A stretch of 64,000 nt of DNA from JAOUEA01 sp963825685. GTDB lineage: Bacteria > Actinomycetota > UBA4738 > HRBIN12. Each line of letters opens with the position of its first letter. Positions within the stretch are counted from its first letter, which is position 1. The stretch lies in contig CAWGUD010000009.1 of assembly GCA_963825685.1 (NCBI GenBank), positions 1 through 64,000 of the forward strand. The letters run 5' to 3'. The position numbers and the translations under genes are program-made. This document shows, one piece after another, positions 25,699 through 34,669 of this stretch. Below the pieces are notes generated by a model. That model did not search any database and was not told where the DNA came from. It saw nothing but the letters and a program-made list of their open reading frames with translations.

Positions 25699-28600
25699 CT
25701 GAGACCCGAGGAGAGCGCAAGCTCGTCACCCTGCTCTTCTCCGACCTGACCGGGTACACGGCCCTGGCGGCCTCACTGGACCCCGAAGAGGTCTTCTCCT
25801 TCATCCGGCCGACGATCGCCGAGCTCCAGCGCGTGGTCGAGGACCACGGGGGCACCGTGCCACAGGTGCAGGGCGACGGCTTCATGGCGATCTTCGGGGT
25901 TCCCGCCGCGCACGAGGACGATGCCGAGCGTGCCGTGCGGGCCGCCCTGGCCGTGCGCGACCGCGTCCGCGAGCTGAACGAGGGTCGTTCAGGGCTCTCG
26001 ATCCCCGAGGTGCATTCGGGCGTGAACTCCGGCGAGGTCATGGTCGGCCCGGCACCCGAGGCGTCCGGCATCGCCGTCGTCGGTGACGTCGTCAACACCG
26101 CCTCGCGCCTCGCCGACCTGGCGCCGTCGGGCACGGTCCTCGTGGAGGAGCAGACCTGGCGCAGGACGAGGCATGCGATCCGCTACGGGCCACGGCGCTC
26201 GTACACGGCGAAGGGCAAGCCACGCCCGGTGGTCGCGTACGAGGCCCGGTCGCCGCGGACGCCGTTCCCGGCGGGTCGCGCGACGCCGTCCCTCGGGTCG
26301 GAATTCGTCGACCGGGAGGCGCCGCTCGAGCGACTGGCGGCCGAGCTTCGCGCCGTGCGCGAGGACCGCCGAGCGCGGGTCGTGGTCGTCAGCGCGGAGC
26401 CGGGAGCGGGCAAGACCCGACTGGCGTCCGAGTTCACCAGGCGCGACCCGGACCTCCTGGTCCTCGCCGGACGAGCGACCGCCTACGGCGCGAGCCTCGC
26501 GTTGTCGCCCCTGGCCGCCGCGATCGGAGAGATCGCCGGTGTCGCACCCGGGTCCACGGCCCGCGCGGCAGATCGGCGGATCCGTGCCCTCGCGAAGCAG
26601 GTGACGACCGCGGGCGACGCCCGTCACCTGGTGCGAGGACTCTCGCTCCTCTTGGGCGTCAGCGATCGCCTCGAGAGCCACGGACCGCGCGGGACCGAGG
26701 ACGCTCTCGCGGCGGCGCGGACGGTGCTCGAGGGACTCGCGAGGGAACGGACGGTCGTCGTCGTGCTCGACGACCTCCAGTGGGCCGATCCGGCCGTCGT
26801 TGACGCGCTCATGTCCGCGGCCGCCGATCCTTGGTCCGGACCGATCCTGCTCATGGGGCTCGCCCGCTCGGACACCCTGCCCGGCCTGAGCGCCGTGACG
26901 AGGATCGAACTCGACGCGATCCCGGATGACGCGATGGGCGAGCTGACCTCGCTCGCCCTGGGACGGAGGTCGTTCACCCCGGCGCTCCGCCGGATCGTGA
27001 CGAGGGCAGGCGGCAACCCATTGTTCCTGGAGGAGAGCCTGAGCATGCTGGTGGACGCGGGGGCGTTGGTCTCCACCGCGTCGGGATGGACCATCGTCGA
27101 TCCCGACATGCTCGATCGCGTGCCGACGACGGTGCGCGCCATGATCGCGGCCCGACTGGACGGACTGCCACCCGACGAGAAGTGGGTGCTCCAATGCGCG
27201 TCGGTCACGGGCGAGCTCACGTGGGATCGACTCCTCGTCCGTCTGGCGCCGGACACCGACGTTCGAGCGGCGCTGCGCAGCCTCGTCTCGCGAGATCTCC
27301 TTCGCCGACGACGCGGATCGCACGCCACGGGCTCGAACGAGTTCGTCTTCAAGCACGCCCTGATCCGCGACGTCGCCTATGCCTCCTTGCCCCGGGAGGA
27401 GCGCGCCCGGCTGCACATCGAGGTCGCGGATTGGATGTCGCAGGCCGCGAACGTGCCGCGCGAGCCCATCGACGATCTCGCCCACCACTACGCGGAAGCC
27501 TGGCGACTCTCGCGAACGAAGACCGCGACGACCGCTCCCGACGGACTGGCTCGGGCCGCCTCGCTGTACCTCGGACGCTGGGCCGACGAGACGCTCGAGT
27601 ACCAGGCCCTGGCAGCCGAGTCGCTGTACGCCCGCGCGATCGAGGTCGACACCGCGGCTCCCGACGAGGTCGATCCGGACCTGCGTGCTCGCCACGCGAT
27701 CGGACGCGCCGAGAGCCTGATCGAACTGGGACGCCATCGTGAGGCCCGCGAGGTGGCCACGCACGCGCGGGAGCTGGCCGAGGGGCTCGACGACGAGCGA
27801 CTGGGCGCCCGGGCACTCGTGGCGCTCGGTCGCGTCGAATCCGACGTCGGGGACGATGTCCGGGCCCGCGAGCTGCTGGAGCGAGCCCTCACCGCCTTCC
27901 GGGCGGCCGGCGATGTGGCGGGCGAGGCGTGGGCGACCCACAGGCTCTCGGAGATCTCGACCCGGACCGACTACTCGGAGGGATTGGAGTACCTGCGCGC
28001 CGCCTACCACCTCTTCGAGGAGGCGGGTGATCGCTGGGGGCGAGTGATCGCGGCGCAGGACCTCGCCTACATGCTCAGCACGATCGGCGGGGAGGAGTTC
28101 CACCGGTGGTATCGCCTGGCCAAGCAGCTCGTCGAGGGCGACGGCGACCTGCGGTCTCGCGCGGAGCTGCTCCGGACGCTCGGCTACTTCCGCTACTACT
28201 GCGGGGAGCACGCGGATGCGATCAGGATCATGCAGGAGGCGCGGCCGCTCACGGTCGCTGCCGGAGATCGCTACGCCGAGGCCGACACCCTCCTCATCGA
28301 GGCCCTGGCCGCCGCCGCCGAGCGCCCGCCGACGGAAGCGTCTCGTGCGGCCGCGGCGGTCGTTGCGTTCGGCCGGGAGATCCACTCGGCTCGCGTCCAG
28401 GCGCTCGGACGCGCCGCACAGGCCCGGGCGGCGATGCGAGCCGGTGACCCCCGCGCCGCCGCCCGACACCTGGCGGCGTGCCGCCGCGGAGTCGCGAGGT
28501 TCGGCGCGAGCACGGAGCTGCTGGAAGCGGACCTGACCGCCGCGGAGATGCACCTCGATCGTGGGGCCTGGGGCAAGGTCCGAGCGCCCGCTGAAGCCGG

Positions 28601-29150
28601 CGCCGACGCGGCCAGGATGATCGGCGAGCGCCTCATCGAGCCCGTGGGGACGCTCCTCGTCGGCCGCGCCGCGCTCGGCGCGGGCCGGATCGCCACCGCG
28701 GTCGAGACGCTGGGGGAAGCCGTCGAGCAGGCGCGGGGGGCGGGAGCCGGCGGCACGCTCTCACTCGCGCGAGCCGCGCGTGACCAGGCGGTGCTGCTGT
28801 CCGGACACGTGCCGCGTCCTCGCCGACGGCCGGGGTCCGGGGCCGTGGTGGAGGCGATCGAGGCGGAGAACCACGGGCTCGTGTCGCTGTTGGACGGAGG
28901 GAACGACGAGGCCGCGGCCGCGTTCCAGGAAGCGGTGGAGCGGTGGCGCGAGCTCGGGTGGACCTCGTGGCTCGCTCGGGCACTGACGCTGCGGGCGGAG
29001 GCTCTGCGCCGCGACGGCGATCGCGCTCGCGCGGCGTCGGCTCGGGCGAGGGCCCGAAGGGTGCTCGATCGACTCGAGACACCGAAGGGAAGCCGCGAGG
29101 CGATCCTCGCACCACTGGGTGGGGCCTCGACGAGGGCGAGCGCGGGCTGA
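25695..29150 (+). CDS. class III adenylate/guanylate cyclase fused to an AAA ATPase and TPR region
   Basis: 1151 aa. The cyclase domain (residues 5-180) has metal-binding D17 in LFSDLTGYT and D61 in VQGDGFMAIFG, plus VVGDVVNTASRL with N134 and R138, so it looks active. A P-loop ATPase follows, with K240 in SAEPGAGKTRLA and Walker B VVVLDDLQWADP, as in MalT/AfsR-type STAND proteins. The rest (about 600-1140) is a helical array of TPR-like repeats. Such proteins are taken to couple ligand or protein binding to cAMP synthesis. The GTG start overlaps the upstream stop. A CRP-like palindrome upstream of the pair fits cAMP feedback. Confidence 0.9.
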   Translation: MTETRGERKLVTLLFSDLTGYTALAASLDPEEVFSFIRPTIAELQRVVEDHGGTVPQVQGDGFMAIFGVPAAHEDDAERAVRAALAVRDRVRELNEGRSGLSIPEVHSGVNSGEVMVGPAPEASGIAVVGDVVNTASRLADLAPSGTVLVEEQTWRRTRHAIRYGPRRSYTAKGKPRPVVAYEARSPRTPFPAGRATPSLGSEFVDREAPLERLAAELRAVREDRRARVVVVSAEPGAGKTRLASEFTRRDPDLLVLAGRATAYGASLALSPLAAAIGEIAGVAPGSTARAADRRIRALAKQVTTAGDARHLVRGLSLLLGVSDRLESHGPRGTEDALAAARTVLEGLARERTVVVVLDDLQWADPAVVDALMSAAADPWSGPILLMGLARSDTLPGLSAVTRIELDAIPDDAMGELTSLALGRRSFTPALRRIVTRAGGNPLFLEESLSMLVDAGALVSTASGWTIVDPDMLDRVPTTVRAMIAARLDGLPPDEKWVLQCASVTGELTWDRLLVRLAPDTDVRAALRSLVSRDLLRRRRGSHATGSNEFVFKHALIRDVAYASLPREERARLHIEVADWMSQAANVPREPIDDLAHHYAEAWRLSRTKTATTAPDGLARAASLYLGRWADETLEYQALAAESLYARAIEVDTAAPDEVDPDLRARHAIGRAESLIELGRHREAREVATHARELAEGLDDERLGARALVALGRVESDVGDDVRARELLERALTAFRAAGDVAGEAWATHRLSEISTRTDYSEGLEYLRAAYHLFEEAGDRWGRVIAAQDLAYMLSTIGGEEFHRWYRLAKQLVEGDGDLRSRAELLRTLGYFRYYCGEHADAIRIMQEARPLTVAAGDRYAEADTLLIEALAAAAERPPTEASRAAAAVVAFGREIHSARVQALGRAAQARAAMRAGDPRAAARHLAACRRGVARFGASTELLEADLTAAEMHLDRGAWGKVRAPAEAGADAARMIGERLIEPVGTLLVGRAALGAGRIATAVETLGEAVEQARGAGAGGTLSLARAARDQAVLLSGHVPRPRRRPGSGAVVEAIEAENHGLVSLLDGGNDEAAAAFQEAVERWRELGWTSWLARALTLRAEALRRDGDRARAASARARARRVLDRLETPKGSREAILAPLGGASTRASAG

Positions 29151-29152
29151 GC

Positions 29153-30406
29153 ATGCGTCGGCGACGGTGGGTCTTCCTCACGCTGGTCGCGGCCTTGGGG
29201 ATCGGGGCGGTGACGCTCACGGTGTACGGACCACCGGGGGCGTCGGACCCCGCCGGGGCCCGGGGAGAAGCCGGCGGAGCCGACCCGACGGTCCCGGCCG
29301 CCGACGCCGGGATCGCCGCCCCCGACGCCCCCGAGCCCGACGCCCCCGAGCCTCCCCCCTACTTCCTGGCGTGGACACCCGGCGGGCTGCCGCTCGACTT
29401 CCGGGCGCGGGTGCGGACGGTGCGTGGGCTCGGGTCGACCGTCGTCGTCGCCGGCGACACACGCTGGCTGACCCGTTCCTTCGGGGCGGACGGCGAGGTG
29501 ATCGACGACCCCGAGCCGCCGTTCGCGATCCCGATCGACGCGTTCGCGGTGAACCCGGTCGAGTTCGGTCCGTTCCTTCCCTCGGGGATCCGCGGCGACG
29601 TGGTCGACGCGCTCGCGCGGGGACACGCGGTGCTCGGCACACGCAGCGCCGTCGTGCGGAGGCTCGGGGTGGGCGGCACGCTCGAGTTCGGCGACCGATC
29701 GGTGCGGGTCGGCGCCGTGGTCCCCGAGGAGCTGATCGGCTGGAGCGAGGTGCTCGTCTCCCGGGAGGTCGGCATGCGGCTCGGGATCGTCGACGACCGA
29801 TACGTCTGGGCGTTCCCCGACGGGCGGCAGAGCCTCGACGCCTTCGAGCGGCTCGTGCGTCCACTGGTCCCCGCGAACGAACCGATCCGGGTCGAAGGCC
29901 CCGGCGACAGTCCGTACATGCGCGTGGCCAACGGCGTGAACCCTCCCGTCGTGCTGAAGCAGGCGTTCGGCGAGTTCGCCGCTGCACTCGACCCGGCGGA
30001 CCCTGCCTCCTTCCGCATCGACCCGGCCTGGGTCGAGGCGAATCTCGTCACCCGCACCGTGCCGCTGCTCGGAAGGCTCACCTGCCACCGCCGCTTCATG
30101 GAGGATCTCGTGCAGGCGATGCGGCGGGTGCAACGCGAGGGGCTGGCGTCCCTGATCCACTCGACCGCCGGGTGCTTCAACGCGCGGACCGTGGCCCGCA
30201 GCCCCACGAACCCGCCGTCGTTCCATGCGTACGGCGCCGCGGTCGACATCAACGCCCCGGAGAACGCGTTGGGGGCGGTGCCCACGATGGATCGGCGCGT
30301 CGTCGCGATCTTCGAGGACCTCGGCTTCAACTGGGGCGGCGACTTCCTGATCCCCGACGGCATGCACTTCGAGTACGGAGGCGGACCGCTCGCGGGCGAG
30401 TCGTGA
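29153..30406 (+). CDS. membrane-anchored M15-family peptidase (D-Ala-D-Ala carboxypeptidase-like)
   Basis: 417 aa. An N-terminal signal anchor (VFLTLVAALGIGAVTLTVYG) and an Ala/Pro/Asp-rich linker place the protein outside the membrane. Residues 80-240 include AVVRRLGVGGTLEFGDRSVR and EVLVSREVGMRLG, which resemble the periplasmic core domain of FtsX/MacB proteins. The C-terminal domain carries the M15 zinc ligands in SFHAYGAAVDIN (His and Asp) and DGMHFEY (His). It probably trims peptidoglycan or other D-amino-acid-containing peptides. ATG 29153 lies 2 nt after the cyclase stop, so it is in the same operon. Confidence 0.8.
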   Translation: MRRRRWVFLTLVAALGIGAVTLTVYGPPGASDPAGARGEAGGADPTVPAADAGIAAPDAPEPDAPEPPPYFLAWTPGGLPLDFRARVRTVRGLGSTVVVAGDTRWLTRSFGADGEVIDDPEPPFAIPIDAFAVNPVEFGPFLPSGIRGDVVDALARGHAVLGTRSAVVRRLGVGGTLEFGDRSVRVGAVVPEELIGWSEVLVSREVGMRLGIVDDRYVWAFPDGRQSLDAFERLVRPLVPANEPIRVEGPGDSPYMRVANGVNPPVVLKQAFGEFAAALDPADPASFRIDPAWVEANLVTRTVPLLGRLTCHRRFMEDLVQAMRRVQREGLASLIHSTAGCFNARTVARSPTNPPSFHAYGAAVDINAPENALGAVPTMDRRVVAIFEDLGFNWGGDFLIPDGMHFEYGGGPLAGES

Positions 30407-30524
30407 GCCGGATCGGCGCGCAACTACGACTTCCGGCCGATGTCGCCGGCATGCGGCCGTGGGACGCTCTTAGGACGGAAGTCTCGGTAGCCCAACTCGA
30501 CCCCCGGGGGAGGGACAGCCCTTG

Positions 30525-32876
30525 ATGCTCTGCGGACGAACCGCCCGCGCGTCCGCGAAGGCTCTCGTCGTGACCCTGATCGCGGCAACGATCTCGCTGC
30601 TCCCGGCCGCACGGGCGAACGCCGTGATGCCGGAGACGCGGCCCGACGAGGTCGGCATGGTCGACGGGTTGGTGCGAGCGATCGCGATCACCGGTGACGA
30701 GGTCTGGGTCGGCGGCTCCTTCAGCGAGATGCTCGACGCGAACGGCACGAAGGTGCAGGCCGCATCGAGCCTGGCGGTCTTCGATGCGGATTCCGGCGCG
30801 CCGATCCCCTCGATCACCGTGCCCGACGTGACGAAGGCGGGGGGGCCCGGCACCGTGTTCGACCTCTCGCTCGGCCCCAACGGCCTGCTCTACCTCGCGG
30901 GTTCCTTCGACCGGGTGGGAGGGCTTGCGCGGAAGAACGTGGCGGCCATCGACCCGAGCGACGGATCGGTCGCGTCGTTCGCACCGAACACGTCCGCCGC
31001 GAAGAGCGTGCTCGCGACGTCGGGGGCCATCTTCGTCGGCACGTCCAAGCTCCTCTCGTTCGAGACGAACGGCTCGGCGTCGCCGGGCTACGACGCCCCC
31101 GAGGTGGAGACCGACCCTTCGTTGCGGGGCCACAACACCCCGCCGCAGGTCCGTGACATGGTCATGGTCGGCTCGACGGTCGTCGCGGCATGTCAATGTG
31201 ACAGCACGCTCGAAGGCGGCGCGCGCTCGGCCTCGAAGGCCGCGATCAAGGTGGACGCGAGCACCGGCTCCGTCCTGAACTGGACGCCGGGCAACCTTCC
31301 CGACCACAGCGCCGCGTTCGGCATCAGCGTGATCGTGCAGAACGATCCCGGCTCGGGCAAGCCGACGGTCTACCTCGGCTCCGGTGGTTCCGACTTCGCC
31401 GCCGGGTACGACCTCGCGACGGGGGCCCAGGTCTTCAAGACCGACACCTCCGGCTCGTCGCAGGCGGTCGCATGGATGGACGGGCTCTTGTACGTCGGTG
31501 GTCACTTCCAGTGGGTCGCGAAACAGCAGGCCCAGCAGTGCGACGCGAACAGCCATCCGAACACCGACTGCCATCATGCCCCTCGCCTCGTCGTGATCGA
31601 TCCCGACAGCGGTCGCGTGATCCCCGAAGCCGCGCCATGGAACCCGGGCATCTGCTGCAAGTACAACGGCGTGTGGGCCCTGGCCCCCGATGCCGGTGGC
31701 CACCGTCTGCACGTCGGCGGGGAGTTCACGAAGGCCGGCGGCACGTGGAGCGGTTCCGGCACCGACTGGCGGCTGGTCGGCGCGAGGACCCAGACCTACT
31801 ACGCGCGGTTCTCCGAGACCCCGACGACGCTCGAGACGCTGACGGTGTCGTTCTCGGGTGACGGACAGGGACGCGTCACGAGCGACCCCTCGGCCGCGGA
31901 TTGCACCGACGACTGCGAGGTCGGGTTCGTCGACGGGACGGCCGTGACCCTCACCGCCGACCCCGATCCAGGATCGGTGTTCACGGGCTGGGGCGGCGCG
32001 TGCGCCGGTTCCGGAACGTGCCGGCTCACGATGGACCGAGCTCGTTCGGTCACCGCCACGTTCTCCTCCGATGGATCCGGCCCCACGTGTGGCCGCATCG
32101 CCTACGCCTCGTCGCGCGACGGCAACGTCGACATCTTCACGATGACGCGCAAGGGCGCCCAGAAGACCCGGATCACGAGGCACGAGGCCGCAGATCGCGA
32201 TCCGGCGTGGTCGCCCGACTGCTCGCGCATCGCCTACGCCAGCACCCGCTCGGGCGACGCCGAGATCTTCGTGATGGACGCCGACGGCTCGAACCGAGCG
32301 CGCCTCACCAACGCAGCAGGCGCCGACACCCAACCCGCGTGGTCGCCGAACGGCCAGCGCATCGCCTTCACGAGCACTCGCACCGGCGACGCCGACATCT
32401 TCGTGATGGACGCCGACGGCGACGGCCAGACCAACCTCACCGATCATGCTGCCCGCGACCGAGCCCCGGCCTGGGCGCCCGACGGAGCACGGATCGCGTT
32501 CGACAGCGACCGAGGCGACGACACGAACGTCTGGACGATGACCACCTCGGGCGGCTCGCTCCGCAAGCTGACCGGCGACGACGGGAGATCGACGGCCCCC
32601 GCCTACTCGCCCGACGGCGGCACGATCGCGTTCGTCAGCGACCGCGACGGCGCCCGTCGGATCTGGCTGATCGACGCCGACGGGAACCGGCCGCGGCGGC
32701 TCACGAGCGGCCAGGGCAGGCATGCCCATCCGTCGTTCGCACCGAGCGGGAAGTGGATCGCCTTCGCGAGCACGCGCACCGGTCACGACCAGATCTGGGT
32801 CGTGAAGCCGAACGGCTCGGCACCCAAGAACATCTCGAAGAGCGATCGCGTCGATTCCACCCCGAACTGGTCCTGA
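30525..32876 (+). CDS. exported protein with two beta-propeller regions and a bacterial repeat domain
   Basis: 783 aa. A signal peptide covers about residues 1-33 (LLPAARANA). Residues 45-425 form a quinoprotein/kelch-like repeat region (ITGDEVWVGGSFSEML, LYLAGSFDRVGGLARKNVAA). A divergent bacterial repeat domain follows (DGTAVTLTADPDPGSVFTGW, 'SVTATFSSDG'). Residues 515-783 are TolB-type PD40 repeats (RIAYASTRSGDAEIFVMDAD and similar, about six copies). No catalytic residues are visible; secreted binding or adhesion is the cautious guess. GGGGGAGGGA precedes ATG 30525. Confidence 0.75.
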   Translation: MLCGRTARASAKALVVTLIAATISLLPAARANAVMPETRPDEVGMVDGLVRAIAITGDEVWVGGSFSEMLDANGTKVQAASSLAVFDADSGAPIPSITVPDVTKAGGPGTVFDLSLGPNGLLYLAGSFDRVGGLARKNVAAIDPSDGSVASFAPNTSAAKSVLATSGAIFVGTSKLLSFETNGSASPGYDAPEVETDPSLRGHNTPPQVRDMVMVGSTVVAACQCDSTLEGGARSASKAAIKVDASTGSVLNWTPGNLPDHSAAFGISVIVQNDPGSGKPTVYLGSGGSDFAAGYDLATGAQVFKTDTSGSSQAVAWMDGLLYVGGHFQWVAKQQAQQCDANSHPNTDCHHAPRLVVIDPDSGRVIPEAAPWNPGICCKYNGVWALAPDAGGHRLHVGGEFTKAGGTWSGSGTDWRLVGARTQTYYARFSETPTTLETLTVSFSGDGQGRVTSDPSAADCTDDCEVGFVDGTAVTLTADPDPGSVFTGWGGACAGSGTCRLTMDRARSVTATFSSDGSGPTCGRIAYASSRDGNVDIFTMTRKGAQKTRITRHEAADRDPAWSPDCSRIAYASTRSGDAEIFVMDADGSNRARLTNAAGADTQPAWSPNGQRIAFTSTRTGDADIFVMDADGDGQTNLTDHAARDRAPAWAPDGARIAFDSDRGDDTNVWTMTTSGGSLRKLTGDDGRSTAPAYSPDGGTIAFVSDRDGARRIWLIDADGNRPRRLTSGQGRHAHPSFAPSGKWIAFASTRTGHDQIWVVKPNGSAPKNISKSDRVDSTPNWS

Positions 32877-32902
32877 GCGACATCGAGAGCGCCCGCCCTC
32901 GG

Positions 32903-32915
32903 TAGGGTGTTCGTC
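32903..32915 (+). promoter_or_regulatory. -10 box of leaderless promoter, first phosphodiesterase gene
   Basis: TAGGGT at 32903-32908 lies 7 nt before ATG 32916. An in-frame GTG at 32907 overlaps the -10 and is unlikely to be the start. Confidence 0.45.
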
Positions 32916-34635
32916 ATGCTCGCCCAACCGACGAGTCCTCGGTCGTCGCCTGGACGCGATCGTCGATCTCCGCTCCGCCTCGTGGTGCAGCTGCTTTCGA
33001 TCGCCGCGCTGACCACGGGGTGTGTCGCGTCCCAGCAGGGGGCCGCGTCCTTCGACGACGTCGATCCTCCCGCCGCCGACGCGTCCACGATCGAGGCCCT
33101 CCCGCGACGGATCTGTGCGGCAACGGACGCCGAGCTGGTGCGCCGCATCGTCCAGGGCGCGAACCAGAAGCGCAGCGGCGAGATCCAGCTCGTGCCGCCG
33201 GAGTCCCTGCAGGCGGGCGGGCTCTCCCACGCCTCGCCGTTCGACACGACCCAGCAGGTGCCGCTCCTCGTGACCGGCGATGGCATCGTGCGTCCGGGGG
33301 TCTACGAGCGCCGGGTGACGCTCGCCGACGTGGCCCCGACCGCGGCGGAGATCCTGAAGTTCCCCGGCTTCCGCGCCCCCGACGGCAGCCCGCTGTCCGA
33401 GGCGCTGCTGCCCGCCGCCGAACGGGACGTGCCGCGCCTCGTCGTCACGGTGATCTGGGACTCGGCGGGCACCGACCTGCTCGACCGCTGGGATGAGGGA
33501 TGGCCACGGCTCCGCGAGCTCGCCGATCGGTCCGCGTGGTTCACGGACGCAGCCCTCGACGCATCGCCGTCGAACACCCCGCCCAGCCACGCCACGATCG
33601 GCACGGGGGCGTTCCCGAGGACGCACGGCATCCCCGACGAGTACGTGCGGTTCGACGGGCGCATCGAGAGACCGCTCCACCTCGGGCCGCGTGTGCTCCG
33701 CGTGCCGACCCTGGGCGACCGGTATGACCTCGCCATGGGCAACGAGTCCCTGGTGGGCACCGTGGGCTCGCTCTCCGCCCACCTGCTGATGATGAGTCGC
33801 GGTTCGTTCGTGCCGGGTGCCGACCGGGACCTGGCGGTCACCCGAGAGCCGAAGGACTCAGCGACCGGGGGCGACGATTCCGCCCCGCGCTGGCAGCTCT
33901 CCGAGGAGATGGCGCCGTACTACGCGTTCCCCGCCTACGCGAACGATCCTTCGATGGACGACCGGTTCCTCACCGAGATCGAGGCGCTCGACCGGGCCGA
34001 CGGCGCCGACGACGGACGCTGGCGGGACCACGAGATCTCGAGCCTGCTCGGAGGGTGGGACACGCCGGCGCGCTCGGCGTGGCAGACCGACATGGTCGAG
34101 GCCGTGATCGAACGCGAGGGCTTCGGAGCCGACGACGTGCCCGACCTGCTCTACGTGAACTACAAGATGCTCGACTCGCTGGGCCACTCCTACAGCGCCG
34201 ACGGGGTGGAACTCCTCGACGGACTGCGGGCTCAGGACCGCGAGCTGGAGCGGCTCGTGCGCATCCTCGACGAGCGAGTCGGAACCGGACGAATGGGCGA
34301 TGATCCTCACCGCCGACCACGGCATGGCCCGCGACCCGGCCGTCACGGGCGCCGATCGCTACGACGTCACGGAGCTGACCGCCTCGATCGAGGAGGCCTT
34401 CGGAGCGGGGGTGGTGGAACAGATGCGCCCCACCCAGATCTGGCTCGACACGGAAGCCCTCCGGGCCGAAGGCTCGACCGTCGAGGAGGTGGCTGCGTTC
34501 CTCATGGCGATGCCGCGGGCCGCGGTCGTGCGGGGCGACGGAGAGATCGAGCGCCCGGACGACCCCGCGTTCCTCGCAGCGATCCCGACGACGATGCTCG
34601 GCGCGCTGCCCTGCGCCCCCGACCCTCGGTCCTGA
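32916..34635 (+). CDS. lipoprotein of the phosphodiesterase/nucleotide pyrophosphatase family, with a frame break
   Basis: About 572 aa after repair. The lipobox (LSIAALTTGC) predicts a surface lipoprotein. Alkaline-phosphatase-superfamily features are a metal Asp in VTVIWDSAG, nucleophile Thr in SPSNTPPSHATIGTG, DLLYVNYKMLDSLGH, and TADHG. The last motif is in another frame: at about 34288-34291 one extra base turns the expected GTGEWAMILTADHG into a stop-bound frame. The downstream paralog reads GEGEWAMTLTADHG and confirms the repair. The natural substrate (nucleotide, phospholipid or phosphonate ester) is unknown. Confidence 0.8.
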
Positions 34636-34655
34636 CCGCCGGTCCGGACCGACGG

Positions 34656-34669
34656 TACCCTTCCGGCTC
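34656..34669 (+). promoter_or_regulatory. -10 box of leaderless promoter, second phosphodiesterase gene
   Basis: TACCCT at 34656-34661 lies 8 nt before GTG 34670, which places the start upstream of the membrane segment. Confidence 0.4.

Noticed and set aside
25989..28553. An 854-codon minus-strand open frame
   Set aside because: It is antisense to the cyclase-AAA gene, whose catalytic motifs are intact; the product is low-complexity Arg/Gly/His-rich.
30327..33782. A 1151-codon minus-strand open frame
   Set aside because: It lies antisense to the propeller and phosphodiesterase genes, which have signal peptides and family motifs. The minus frame has no recognisable domain.
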